DNA of 64,000 nt, taken from assembly GCF_000426645.1 (NCBI RefSeq), contig NZ_AUFT01000020.1:1-64000 (forward strand), written 5' to 3'. Positions 37,498 to 46,121 of this stretch are shown here, piece after piece. A model generated the notes under the pieces. It saw only the letters and a list, made by a program, of their open reading frames with translations. It had not been told where the DNA came from and did no database searches. Position 1 is the first letter of the stretch, and every line of letters starts with the position of its first letter. The position numbers and the translations under genes are program-made. Origin of the DNA: Nakamurella lactea DSM 19367 (GTDB lineage Bacteria > Actinomycetota > Actinomycetes > Mycobacteriales > Nakamurellaceae).

Positions 37498-39252
37498 ATG
37501 AACGACCCGGTGCAGCCGGCGCCGGGGCCGGGCGGGCCGGTTTCGGGCGGGCCGGGTTCGGGCGGACAGGGTTCGGGTAGTGAGCCGATCGCGCCACTGA
37601 TCGAGTTGGTCGGAATCCGCAAGAGCTTCGGCGACCTGGTGGTCAACGACGGCGTCGACCTCGCCGTCGACCACGGGCAGGTGCACGCGTTGCTCGGCGA
37701 GAACGGTGCCGGCAAGACCACCCTGATGCGGATCCTGTACGGCCTCACCCGGTTCGACGACGGGGCGATCAGGGTGGACGGCGCTCCGGTCCGGATTGCG
37801 TCCCCGGCAGACGCGATCGCGGCCGGCATCGGGATGGTGACGCAGCACTTCTCGCTGGTCGGCACGATGACGGTGGCCGAGAACGTGATGCTCTCCGGCG
37901 TCGGCCTCGGACGCGTCGACCGGGCAGGTGCGGTCGCGGCGGTGACGGCGGCCGCGGATCGGCTCGGGGTGGCGATCGACCCGGGTGCCAGGATCGATCG
38001 GCTCTCGGTGGGCGAACAACAGCGAGTCGAGATCGTGAAGGCACTGGCCCGCGAATGCCGGCTGCTGATCCTGGACGAACCCACCGCCGTCCTCGTGCCG
38101 CAGGATGTCGAGGCGTTGTTCGGGGCCATCAGGCGGCTCACCGCCGACGGTCTCGGCGTGCTGTTCATTTCGCACAAACTCGGTGAGGTGAGCCGGATCT
38201 CGGACCGGGTATCGGTCCTGCGCAGGGGGCGGATCGCCGGCAGCGTGCCGGCCGCCGGCATCGAACCGCGGGCACTGGCGGAGATGATGGTCGGCCGTCC
38301 GACGGTCGGCGTTCGCCGCACCGACCGGCCCGCACCGCTGACCGCCGCCCGTGACGGGTCTGCGGACGGGGTCGGCGCCGAGGTCGAAGCCGATCTGGTG
38401 GCGGCCAGGGGCGTCGACGTCGGGACGGCTGCCGGCCCGGACGCCGCCGGCGAACGACCGGCCGGGACAGCGGCACCGCAGCGGCTGCGACCGCCGGCCC
38501 TGCGGCTGCGCGAGCTCGGGCTGTCCGGCGGCACGGCCCGCGGACGGGATCTGCTGACCGACCTGAACCTGGTGGTTCAGCCCGGTGAGATCGTCGGCAT
38601 GGCAGGTGTTTCCGGGAACGGTCAGTCCGAATTGGTGCAGCTGTTGTCCGGTCTTCGGCGGCCCTCCCGTGGCACCGTCGAGGTGAACGGCATCGACGTG
38701 ACCGGGGCCTCCCCCCAGCGGATGATCGCCGCCGGCCTGGGCCGGATCACCGAGGACCGGCATGCGTCCGTGGTCCCGGGGCTGACGGTCGAACAGAATC
38801 TGGTGCTGGAGGATGCGGCGACCTTCCGGCGCGGCCCGTTCCTGGATTCCGGCGCCGTCCGGCGGCATGCCTCGGCGTTGATCGAGCGCTTCAACATCAA
38901 GGCGGCGCCGACCGACCCGATCGGTGCACTGTCCGGTGGCAACATGCAAAAGGTGTTGCTGGCCAGGGCGTTGGCCCGAGAGCCGGTCGCCCTGGTGGCG
39001 TCCCAGCCGACCAGGGGTCTGGATGTCGGGGCCGCCGAGTTCGTGCACACGCAGCTGTTGCAGCGCCGCGCGGCCGGCGGCGGCCTGCTGCTGGTGTCGG
39101 AGGACCTGGACGAACTTCTCGCACTGTCCGACCGGATCGTGGTGATCTACGCCGGCCGCATCGTCGGCGACCTGACGATCGAGCAGGCGGACCCGAGGAC
39201 CCTCGGCCTGCTGATGACCGGCCAGCGCCTCGACGAGGGTGAGGTGGCATGA
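37498..39252 (+). CDS. ABC transporter ATP-binding protein with two ABC domains (BMP-type importer)
   Basis: A 584-aa ATPase with two nucleotide-binding domains. A Gly/Ser/Pro-rich N-terminal tail built from short repeats precedes domain 1: Walker A GENGAGKTTLM (about 62), signature LSVGEQQRVEI and Walker B LLILDEPTAV. Domain 2 has a degenerate Walker A (GVSGNGQSELVQ), signature LSGGNMQKVLLARAL and a degenerate Walker B. An unusual Ala/Asp-rich spacer (about 280-330) separates the halves. This layout is standard for RbsA/YufO-like importers. It starts 3 bp after the BMP gene and its stop overlaps the first permease. Confidence 0.94.
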   Translation: MNDPVQPAPGPGGPVSGGPGSGGQGSGSEPIAPLIELVGIRKSFGDLVVNDGVDLAVDHGQVHALLGENGAGKTTLMRILYGLTRFDDGAIRVDGAPVRIASPADAIAAGIGMVTQHFSLVGTMTVAENVMLSGVGLGRVDRAGAVAAVTAAADRLGVAIDPGARIDRLSVGEQQRVEIVKALARECRLLILDEPTAVLVPQDVEALFGAIRRLTADGLGVLFISHKLGEVSRISDRVSVLRRGRIAGSVPAAGIEPRALAEMMVGRPTVGVRRTDRPAPLTAARDGSADGVGAEVEADLVAARGVDVGTAAGPDAAGERPAGTAAPQRLRPPALRLRELGLSGGTARGRDLLTDLNLVVQPGEIVGMAGVSGNGQSELVQLLSGLRRPSRGTVEVNGIDVTGASPQRMIAAGLGRITEDRHASVVPGLTVEQNLVLEDAATFRRGPFLDSGAVRRHASALIERFNIKAAPTDPIGALSGGNMQKVLLARALAREPVALVASQPTRGLDVGAAEFVHTQLLQRRAAGGGLLLVSEDLDELLALSDRIVVIYAGRIVGDLTIEQADPRTLGLLMTGQRLDEGEVA

Positions 39253-40334
39253 GGTTGCGCCTGGTGTTGCGCGGCCGCGAGCCGCGGTGGTTGGTGGTGC
39301 TGCTGATCGCGATCGCCGTCGTCATCGTGTTCGCTGTGACGGCCGGGCCGATCCGGCTGGCCGGGGCGAACCCACGGGCGGCCTACCAGCGTTACCTGAT
39401 CACCCCGCTGACCTCGTTCACCTCCTTCACCGAGGTGTTGTTGGCGTCAACCCCGTTGTTGTTCACCGGGTTGGCCGTGGCCATCGCCTTCCGGGCCGGC
39501 TACTGGAACATCGGGGGCGAGGGCCAGTTCCTGGCCGGTGCCACCGGTGCGGTCGCCACCGGATTCGCATTTCCCGGACTGCCTGCGGCCCTGGCGATTC
39601 CGGCCGGGCTGCTCGGCGGCGTCGTGGCCGGGATGCTGTGGGGCGTGGTACCGGCCTGGTTGCGGGCGACCTGGGGTATCGACGAGGTGGTCACCACCCT
39701 GTTGCTCAATCCGGTGGCGCTGCTGGGGGTTCAGGCGCTGGTCACCGGTCCGTGGCGGAACTCGCAGACCGGCTTCGCGGTCTCCGATTCGCTGGCACCC
39801 GGGTACGCGTTGCCGACGGTGATCCCCGATTCGTCTGTGCACCTTGGCTTCCCGCTGGCGGTGCTGCTGGCGGCGCTGATCTGGATCGTGATGTCGCGCA
39901 CCGTCACCGGGCTGCGGGTGCGGGCGGTCGGCCTGTCGCCGGACGCGGCGGCGTTCTCCGGGATCGGGGTCCGCAAGGTCCACTTCGGAGCCGCGCTGAT
40001 CTCGGCCGGCATTGCCGGCCTCGGCGGTGCCGTGCAGGTACTCGGCGTCACCCACCAGCTCACCCCGCAGGTCTCGGATTCCTACGGCTACACCGGCATC
40101 GTGGTGGCCACCCTCGGCGGGCTGAGCGCGCTCGGCGTGCTGCTGGTCGGGCTGCTGCTGGGCAACATCACGGTCGGCGCGCAGAACGCGTCGCTGGCCC
40201 TGCAGCTACCACCGCAGATGGGCCAGATCATCTCGTCGTCACTGCTGTTGGCGGTGGTCGGGATGCTGGTGTTCCGGCGGTACCGGATCGTCCGCGCCCC
40301 TCGCGACACCGCACACCAGGGGGGTGCGGAATGA
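39249..40334 (+). CDS. ABC transporter permease 1 (BMP-type nucleoside importer)
   Basis: A 361-aa membrane protein of the BPD_transp_2 (RbsC-like) family with about 9-10 hydrophobic segments. These include VVLLIAIAVVIVFAVTAG at the N terminus and TEVLLASTPLLFTGLAVAIA after residue 55. AFRAGYWNIGGEGQFLAGA is the signature region facing the ATPase, and GIDEVVTTLLLNPVAL is also typical. The ATG overlaps the ATPase stop (ATGA), and its own stop overlaps permease 2, so the four transporter genes are translationally coupled. Confidence 0.93.
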   Translation: MRLRLVLRGREPRWLVVLLIAIAVVIVFAVTAGPIRLAGANPRAAYQRYLITPLTSFTSFTEVLLASTPLLFTGLAVAIAFRAGYWNIGGEGQFLAGATGAVATGFAFPGLPAALAIPAGLLGGVVAGMLWGVVPAWLRATWGIDEVVTTLLLNPVALLGVQALVTGPWRNSQTGFAVSDSLAPGYALPTVIPDSSVHLGFPLAVLLAALIWIVMSRTVTGLRVRAVGLSPDAAAFSGIGVRKVHFGAALISAGIAGLGGAVQVLGVTHQLTPQVSDSYGYTGIVVATLGGLSALGVLLVGLLLGNITVGAQNASLALQLPPQMGQIISSSLLLAVVGMLVFRRYRIVRAPRDTAHQGGAE

Positions 40335-41230
40335 ACCTGCCACTGTGGGCGATGGTCACCGCAATGCTGACCACCGCGACACCACTGGTGTTCGGTGCGC
40401 TCGGCGAGTTGGTCACCGAGCGGGCCGGGGTGCTGAACCTGGGCATCGAAGGGACGATGTACGCCGGCGCCTTCGTCGGGGTGCTGGTCGCCGGGTCCTC
40501 CGGATCGGTCTGGATCGGCCTGCTCGCCGCCCTGGTCACCGGCGTGCTGGCCGGGCTGTTCGTCGGGGTGTTCACCGTCACCCTCGGGGTGAATCAGCAC
40601 GTCGCCGGGATCGGCACCACCCTGTTGTTGATCGCCTCCTGCAACTTCGCCTCCAGACTGCTGTACGGCGGGGGCTCGGTCCCGCAGGTCCCGAAGTTCT
40701 CCCAGCTGCTGCCCGACGTGCCGGTGGCGAGCCAGTACCTGCTCACCTATCTGGCGTTCCTGATCGTGGCGCCGGCGATGTTCGTGCTGTTGCGCAGCAC
40801 CGGATTCGGGTTGCGGGTGCGGGCGGTCGGCGACAACCCGGAGGCCGCCGACGCCGCCGGCATCTCGGTGGCCAGGACCCGCTATGCCGCCCTCGGGCTC
40901 GGCGGCATGCTGATGGCCGCGGGCGGCGCGTTCATCACCCTGGCGATGCTGGGCACCTTCACGCTGAACATCACCAACGGCCGGGGATGGGTGTGCATCG
41001 CCCTGGTGATCTTCGCCCGCTGGCGGGTGATTCCGGCGGTGCTGGGCGGTCTGCTGTTCGCCGCTGTCGATGCGCTGCAACTGCAGTTGGTCATCACTCC
41101 GCAGTTCGCCGGCATCCCACAGCAGCTGATGAGCGCCCTGCCGTACCTGGTGGTGATCGGCGCGCTGGTGGTCGCCGGTCGATCGCTGCGGTACCCCGGC
41201 GCCTATCTCAAGCCCTATCGCCGGACCTGA
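40331..41230 (+). CDS. ABC transporter permease 2 (BMP-type nucleoside importer)
   Basis: A 299-aa partner permease, shorter than permease 1 as usual for this transporter class. TATPLVFGALGELVTERAGV and LNLGIEGTMYAGAFVGVLVA form the conserved N-terminal signature; LGVNQHVAGIGTTLLLIA and FGLRVRAVGDNPEAADAAGI follow. About eight membrane segments are visible. The product would pair with permease 1 in the inner membrane and take substrate from the BMP lipoprotein. The next gene, cytosine deaminase, is 73 bp downstream in the same direction. Confidence 0.93.
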   Translation: MNLPLWAMVTAMLTTATPLVFGALGELVTERAGVLNLGIEGTMYAGAFVGVLVAGSSGSVWIGLLAALVTGVLAGLFVGVFTVTLGVNQHVAGIGTTLLLIASCNFASRLLYGGGSVPQVPKFSQLLPDVPVASQYLLTYLAFLIVAPAMFVLLRSTGFGLRVRAVGDNPEAADAAGISVARTRYAALGLGGMLMAAGGAFITLAMLGTFTLNITNGRGWVCIALVIFARWRVIPAVLGGLLFAAVDALQLQLVITPQFAGIPQQLMSALPYLVVIGALVVAGRSLRYPGAYLKPYRRT

Positions 41231-41303
41231 CCCGTCCGGGTCGGCCACCTACCGACCACCGAACCGCTGCACCAGCCGACCATGCACGAGAAGGGCGCCA
41301 ACC

Positions 41304-41783
41304 ATGAACGACACCCGCCCCGGGGCCTTGTTGCCCGGAGAATCGGACTATCTGCGGATCGCGGTCGAAGCCGCCCGGCAGGGCCGCAGTGAGGGCGGCA
41401 TCCCGATCGGTGCGGCACTGGTGCATGCCGGAAAGGTGCTCGGTACCGGCTACAACAAGCGGGTGCAGCTGGCCAGCCCGATCCGGCACGGCGAGACCGA
41501 CTGCCTGGAGAACATCGGCCGGTTGCCGGCCTCGGTGTACGCCGAGTCCACGATGATCACCACCCTGTCGCCGTGCGACATGTGCACCGGCGCGATCCTG
41601 CTCTACAAGATTCCGCGGGTGATCATCGGCGAGAACCGCTCGTTCCTCGGCGGCGAGGAGCTGCTGCGGTCCAGGGGCGTGCAGGTGGTGGTGGTCGACG
41701 ACGAGTCCTGCGTGGCGATGATGACGGAATTCATCGCTGCGCTGCCGGCGCTGTGGAACGAGGACATCGGCGTCACCGACTGA
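41304..41783 (+). CDS. Cytosine deaminase, yeast Fcy1-like CDA fold
   Basis: A 159-aa zinc deaminase. HGETDCLEN holds the zinc His and proton-shuttle Glu; SPCDMCTGAILLYKIPRVI holds the two zinc Cys. After that, IIGENRSFLGGEE and GVQVVVVDDESC, with the ending LWNEDIG, closely follow the yeast Fcy1 layout (GEN..F, VVVVDDERC, W-EDIG). Bacterial CodA is instead a large TIM-barrel amidohydrolase. It would convert cytosine to uracil plus ammonia in the cytoplasm. Lying behind a nucleoside/nucleobase importer and PucR regulator, it suggests a cytosine or related pyrimidine salvage route. The ATG has an AAGGG ribosome site. Confidence 0.88.
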   Translation: MNDTRPGALLPGESDYLRIAVEAARQGRSEGGIPIGAALVHAGKVLGTGYNKRVQLASPIRHGETDCLENIGRLPASVYAESTMITTLSPCDMCTGAILLYKIPRVIIGENRSFLGGEELLRSRGVQVVVVDDESCVAMMTEFIAALPALWNEDIGVTD

Positions 41784-42007
41784 CGGGCCGGCTCGGACAA
41801 CCGGTAGGCTACTGGTGAGTAACTTGACCGGTCGCGGCCCGACCGACGGATGTGATTCCGCTCCCAGCGGGCCGAAAGTGCGCACGGCGGGGTGCTCACG
41901 TCCGCCGTCGTTCACTACGGTGACAACAACCCCGGCCGACAGCGCCGGCACAGAAGCAGTGCCGATTCAGCAGCAGTGCCGACCGAGATAATGGAGAGGA
42001 CCGGCCC

Positions 42008-42778
42008 ATGGACATCGCCGTTCTGGTCAAGCAGGTGCCCGACACGTACTCCGAGCGCAAGCTCCGTGACGACGGCACCTTGGACCGAGCCGCCGCCGAT
42101 GCGGTGATCGACGAGATCGATTCGAGGGGCGTCGAAATCGCCCTGCAGCTGACCGAGCAGCACGGCGGCGAGGTGACCGTCGTGACGATGGGCCCGGACC
42201 GGGCCACCGAGACCCTGCGCAAGGCGCTCGCGATGGGTGCCCACCAGGCGGTGCACGTGGTCGACGACGGCCTCGCCGGCTCCGACGCGTTGCAGACTTC
42301 GGCGGCGCTGGCCGCCGCGCTCAAGACGCTGACCTTCGACCTGGTGATCACCGGCAACGAGGCCAGCGACGGCAAATCCGGCACGGTCCCCGCGATGCTC
42401 GCCGAGCGGCTCGGGCTGCCATCGGTGTCCTCGGCCAGGGCGGTCAGTGTCGACGGCTCGACACTGAGCGCCGAGAAGATCGTTGACGGTGGGTATGCCG
42501 AGGTCACCGCGTCACTGCCGGCCGTCCTGAGCGTGTCCGAGAAGATCGCCGAGCCGCGGTACCCGAACTTCAAGGGGATCATGGCGGCGAAGAAGAAGCC
42601 GCTCACCACCTTGGGCATCGCCGAGCTGGGGCTGGAGAACACCGGCGGGGCCGCCGCGCCCTGCCAGGTGGTCTCGTCGTCCCCCAAGCCGCCGCGCGAA
42701 GCCGGCCAGAAGGTCACCGACGACGGCACCGGGGGCAGCCAGCTGGCTGCCTTCCTGGCGGCCGAGCGGCTGATCTGA
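42008..42778 (+). CDS. etfB: Electron transfer flavoprotein beta subunit
   Basis: A 256-aa FixA/EtfB protein. It starts MDIAVLVKQVPDTYSERKL and continues EVTVVTMGPDRATETLRKAL, FDLVITGNEASDGKSGTVP, LPSVSSARAVSV and EPRYPNFKGIMAAKKKPL, which are standard. It binds AMP structurally and, with EtfA, carries electrons from acyl-CoA and other dehydrogenases to the respiratory chain. The ATG follows GGAGAGGA. etfA starts 48 bp after its stop. The preceding 224-bp gap must hold the promoter, but I could not assign clear -35/-10 boxes. The order etfB-etfA matches actinobacterial fixA-fixB. Confidence 0.95.
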   Translation: MDIAVLVKQVPDTYSERKLRDDGTLDRAAADAVIDEIDSRGVEIALQLTEQHGGEVTVVTMGPDRATETLRKALAMGAHQAVHVVDDGLAGSDALQTSAALAAALKTLTFDLVITGNEASDGKSGTVPAMLAERLGLPSVSSARAVSVDGSTLSAEKIVDGGYAEVTASLPAVLSVSEKIAEPRYPNFKGIMAAKKKPLTTLGIAELGLENTGGAAAPCQVVSSSPKPPREAGQKVTDDGTGGSQLAAFLAAERLI

Positions 42779-42826
42779 CCCCACCGAAGACCTCCCGACC
42801 TACTGAAAAGACAAGGAAGACAACGA

Positions 42827-43783
42827 ATGTCCGAAGTTCTTGTTCTGGTCGAGCACGCCGAGGGTGCCGTCCGCACGATCACCGGGGAGCTGCTCACCGC
42901 TGCCCGCCGGCTGGGCAGCCCGGCCGCCGTGGTGGTCGGCGTGCCCGGCACGACCGACTCGTTGCGGGCCGATCTCACCGCGTTGGGTGCGGAGAAGATC
43001 TACGCAGCCGAATCCGACGACGTCGGCAAGTACCTGGTGACGCCGCAGGTGGCGGCGCTGGCCGCGGCCGCGCAGGGTGCCTCGCCCGCCGCGATCCTGT
43101 TGCCGAACACCGTTGACGGCAAGGACATCGGCGGACGGCTGGCGGTCCGGCTCGGCTCCGGCCTGATCGCCGACGCGGTCGATCTGGATGCCGAAGGCGT
43201 TGCCACCCAGTCGATCTTCGGTGGCTCGTACACCGTGCAGACCAAGGTCACCACGCCGGCACCGATCGTGTTGCTGCGGCAGAACGCGATCTCGGCGGAA
43301 CCGCAGGCCGGGGCGGGCGAGGTCACCGCCCTGGAGTTCTCGGTGGACCCGGCGACGGCGACAACGGTGACGGCCGTGCATGTGGAGCCGGCCGGAGACC
43401 GGCCGGAGCTGGCGGGCGCGCAGACCGTGGTGTCCGGCGGTCGAGGCGTCGGTTCTGCGGAGCAGTTCGCCGTGGTCGAGGACCTGGCCGATGCACTCGG
43501 TGCCGCCGTCGGCGCCTCCCGGGCGGCAGTCGACTCCGGCTACTACCCGCAGCAGTTCCAGGTCGGCCAGACCGGCACAACGGTGTCGCCGCAGTTGTAC
43601 GTCGCGCTCGGCATCTCCGGCGCCATCCAGCACCGGGCCGGCATGCAGACATCGAAAACGATCGTCGCGGTGAACAAGGATCCGGACGCGCCGATCTTCG
43701 AGATCGCCGACTTCGGCGTGGTCGGCGATCTCTTCGATGTGGCACCCAAGCTGTCCGAAGAGGTCAAGGCCCGCAAGGCCTGA
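42827..43783 (+). CDS. etfA: Electron transfer flavoprotein alpha subunit
   Basis: A 318-aa FixB/EtfA protein. The N-terminal ETF domain begins [19 protein letters not shown]. The C-terminal FAD domain has [53 protein letters not shown] and [20 protein letters not shown], the full FAD-binding signature. A strong AAGGAAG ribosome site precedes the ATG. It forms the ETF heterodimer with the upstream etfB product. A stable hairpin terminates the pair. Confidence 0.96.
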   Translation: MSEVLVLVEHAEGAVRTITGELLTAARRLGSPAAVVVGVPGTTDSLRADLTALGAEKIYAAESDDVGKYLVTPQVAALAAAAQGASPAAILLPNTVDGKDIGGRLAVRLGSGLIADAVDLDAEGVATQSIFGGSYTVQTKVTTPAPIVLLRQNAISAEPQAGAGEVTALEFSVDPATATTVTAVHVEPAGDRPELAGAQTVVSGGRGVGSAEQFAVVEDLADALGAAVGASRAAVDSGYYPQQFQVGQTGTTVSPQLYVALGISGAIQHRAGMQTSKTIVAVNKDPDAPIFEIADFGVVGDLFDVAPKLSEEVKARKA

Positions 43784-43802
43784 CCCGCCGGCAGACCCAT
43801 GG

Positions 43803-43833
43803 CGCCCGGCGGATCCTCGTGGTCCGCCGGGCG
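43803..43833. terminator. etfBA terminator
   Basis: CGCCCGGCGGA pairs perfectly with TCCGCCGGGCG (11 bp) around a 9-base loop, 20 bp after the etfA stop and before the convergent XRE-cupin gene end. Confidence 0.8.
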
Positions 43834-43865
43834 TCATGCTGTGCCCCGCCGGGCGGGGGCCGCGG

Positions 43866-44441
43866 TCAGGGGTCGCGGGGGAGCGGCGGGGCGAAGACGA
43901 AGATCACCTCGGCACCGTCGCTCTCCGACGGGTTGATCCATTCGTGCAGCGAGCGGGCCGGGTAGGTGGTCGACTCGCCCTCGGCGAGCAGCCGGGGCTC
44001 GCCGTCGACGACGATCTGCAGCGCGCCGGCAAGCACCAGCGCGAACACCGTCTCGCTGTCCAGCCGGTAGGCGCCGCCGGAACCGCCGCCGGGCTGCAGC
44101 CTGGTCCGCATCACCTGCAGGTGCGGCTGTTCGGCCGGCGTCAGCAGGTATTCGTCGACCCCGATACCGCCCATCTGCAGCCGGCTGCCGCGACCGACCA
44201 CGGTCGAGTCCGGATACGCGAACAGCGAACCGATCGAGATGTCCAGGGCCGCGCAGATGGCCAGCAGGTTCGGCACCGACACCCTGGTCCGGCCGCGCTC
44301 GGCCAGCGACAGGAAGCCCTTGCTGATGCCGGCCTGCTCGGCGACGGCCGCCAACGTCAGCCCCTTGGCCACCCGGGCCGCGCGGAGCCGTGGCCCGGCC
44401 TCGTCCATCCCGGAGTGCTGATCGACGGAATCCTGGGTCAT
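43866..44441 (-). CDS. XRE-type HTH regulator with C-terminal cupin domain
   Basis: A 191-aa regulator. The HTH (about 18-72) reads LRAARVAKGLTLAAVAEQAG, then ISKGFLSLAERGRTRVS. The cupin beta-barrel (about 110-185) has LVLAGALQIVVDGEPRLLAEG and STTYPARSLHEWINPSESDG. This fold is shared with PuuR-like regulators of putrescine/GABA metabolism. It is divergent from gabD, with a near-palindrome in the gap, so control of the GABA genes is inferred. The ATG follows GGAGGTGA nine bases upstream. Confidence 0.88.
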   Translation of the reverse strand: MTQDSVDQHSGMDEAGPRLRAARVAKGLTLAAVAEQAGISKGFLSLAERGRTRVSVPNLLAICAALDISIGSLFAYPDSTVVGRGSRLQMGGIGVDEYLLTPAEQPHLQVMRTRLQPGGGSGGAYRLDSETVFALVLAGALQIVVDGEPRLLAEGESTTYPARSLHEWINPSESDGAEVIFVFAPPLPRDP

Positions 44442-44489
44442 GACGGGCGCGTCACCTCCTGCGGGCCTTGCGGCGCGATCGAGTTCGTA

Positions 44490-44506
44490 GTTTTATGGCA
44501 TTAAAC
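44490..44506. promoter_or_regulatory. Candidate operator of the XRE-cupin regulator
   Basis: GTTTTATGGCATTAAAC is an odd-centred inverted repeat with 8-base arms and one mismatch. It stands out as AT-rich in a GC-rich gap, 70 bp upstream of gabD and 49 bp from the regulator start. Confidence 0.5.
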
Positions 44507-44575
44507 CCCGGCGTCGACACCGGATGCCACCGCGCGGTGCCCGGCGCCGCCGCGAACCGAACTCAGGAGCCCCGA

Positions 44576-46042
44576 ATGACCGTCACCGCAGGCACCGTTT
44601 CCGCGCTCGTCGACTCCGTACCCAAGGGGCTCCACATCGGCGGCGAGTGGGTGCCGACCACCGGCGGGGTCGAGGTGGAGAACCCCGCCACCGGCGAGGT
44701 CCTGGCGACCGTCGCCGACGCGACCCCGGAGCAGGGCAAGCAGGCGCTGGATGCCGCCGTCACCGCGCAGAAGGACTGGGCGGCAACGGATCCGCGGGTC
44801 CGTGGCGAGATCCTGCGCAAGGCCTTCGAGCTGTTGCAGCAGCGCGCCGACGACTTCGCCCTGCTGATGACGCTGGAGATGGGCAAGCCGCTGGCCGAGG
44901 CCAGGGGCGAGGTGACCTACGGCGCCGAGTTCTTCCGCTGGTTCTCCGAGGAGGCCGTGCGGATTGCCGGCCGCTACTCGGTGGCGCCCTCCGGCGGCAC
45001 CCGGCTGCTCACCATGAAGCAGCCGGTGGGGCCCGCCTTCGCGATCACCCCGTGGAACTTCCCGCTGGCCATGGGCACCCGCAAGATCGGCCCGGCCATC
45101 GCCGCCGGCTGCACCATGGTGATCAAACCGGCCGCGCAGACCCCGCTGACGACCCTGCTACTGGCCCAGGTGCTTGTCGAGGCCGGCGTCCCGGCGGGCG
45201 TGGTCAACGTGATCACCACGTCCAGCTCCGGCAGGGTTTCCGAGCCGATCATTCGCGACCCGCGGCTGCGCAAGCTCACCTTCACCGGATCGACCGAAGT
45301 GGGCCGCAGGCTGATCGAGCAGTCCGCGCAGCAGGTGCTCAAGGTATCGATGGAACTCGGCGGCAACGCGCCGTTCGTGGTGTTCGGCGATGCGAACCTG
45401 GACCGGGCGGTGGACGGCGCGATGTTGGCCAAGATGCGCAACATCGGCGAGGCCTGCACCGCGGCGAACCGGTTCATCGTGCACGAGTCGGTCGCCGAGG
45501 AGTTCGCCGCTCGACTCAGCGAGCGGATGGGCGCGATGAAGGTCGGCCCTGGCATCGACGACGGTGTACAGGTCGGCCCGCTCATCGACCAGGCGGCGAT
45601 CGACAAGGTCACCGAATTGGTGAGCGATGCCACCGACGCCGGCGCCACCGTGCTGACCGGCGGTAAGACGGTGGGGGACAAGGGATACTTCTACGCGCCG
45701 ACCGTGCTCGGCAACGTGCCGGCGTCGGCCAGGGTGTTCTCCGAGGAGATCTTCGGGCCGGTCGCCCCGGTCACCACCTTCACTACCGACGACGAGGCGA
45801 TCGAGCTGGCCAACCGCACCGAGTTCGGCCTGGTCGCCTACGCCTTCACCGAGAACGTCAACCGGGCATTCCGGGTCGCCGAGGCACTGGAGACCGGCAT
45901 GGTCGGGCTCAACCAGGGCATCGTGTCCAACCCGGCCGCCCCGTTCGGCGGGGTGAAGGCGTCCGGGATCGGCCGGGAGGGCGGCGCCGAGGGCATCGAG
46001 GAGTACCTGGAGACCAAGTACGTCGGCATCGCCCTGGGCTGA
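44576..46042 (+). CDS. gabD: Succinate-semialdehyde dehydrogenase (NAD(P)+)
   Basis: A 488-aa aldehyde dehydrogenase oxidising succinic semialdehyde to succinate. Motifs are QPVGPAFAITPWNFPLAM (cofactor/catalytic Asn), MVIKPAAQTPLTTL, KLTFTGSTEVGRRL and VSMELGGNAPFVVF (general-base Glu). The nucleophile Cys is in NIGEACTAANRFIVHE. APFGGVKASGIGREGGAEG near the C terminus is GabD-like. Pairing with gabT makes the GABA assignment firm. The ATG lies close to a CAGGAG site. Its stop codon falls in the first of three 15-bp tandem repeats. Confidence 0.9.
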   Translation: MTVTAGTVSALVDSVPKGLHIGGEWVPTTGGVEVENPATGEVLATVADATPEQGKQALDAAVTAQKDWAATDPRVRGEILRKAFELLQQRADDFALLMTLEMGKPLAEARGEVTYGAEFFRWFSEEAVRIAGRYSVAPSGGTRLLTMKQPVGPAFAITPWNFPLAMGTRKIGPAIAAGCTMVIKPAAQTPLTTLLLAQVLVEAGVPAGVVNVITTSSSGRVSEPIIRDPRLRKLTFTGSTEVGRRLIEQSAQQVLKVSMELGGNAPFVVFGDANLDRAVDGAMLAKMRNIGEACTAANRFIVHESVAEEFAARLSERMGAMKVGPGIDDGVQVGPLIDQAAIDKVTELVSDATDAGATVLTGGKTVGDKGYFYAPTVLGNVPASARVFSEEIFGPVAPVTTFTTDDEAIELANRTEFGLVAYAFTENVNRAFRVAEALETGMVGLNQGIVSNPAAPFGGVKASGIGREGGAEGIEEYLETKYVGIALG

Positions 46043-46080
46043 CGAAATCCGGGCTGACGAAATCCGGGTTGACCAAGCCC
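46036..46080. repeat. Three tandem 15-bp units across the gabD stop codon
   Basis: GGGCTGACGAAATCC occurs twice exactly (46036-46050, 46051-46065), followed by a diverged GGGTTGACCAAGCCC (46066-46080). The gabD TGA at 46040-46042 is in unit 1, and later units repeat the stop. Confidence 0.8.
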
Positions 46081-46121
46081 ACCCTCATCGAGCACCTGAC
46101 CGCCCCAACGCAGAGGACGTC

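Noticed and set aside
41784-42007. A separate small gene ahead of etfB
   Set aside because: Short frames starting near 41892 have no motif and overlap the etfB ribosome site; the gap is better read as a promoter region.
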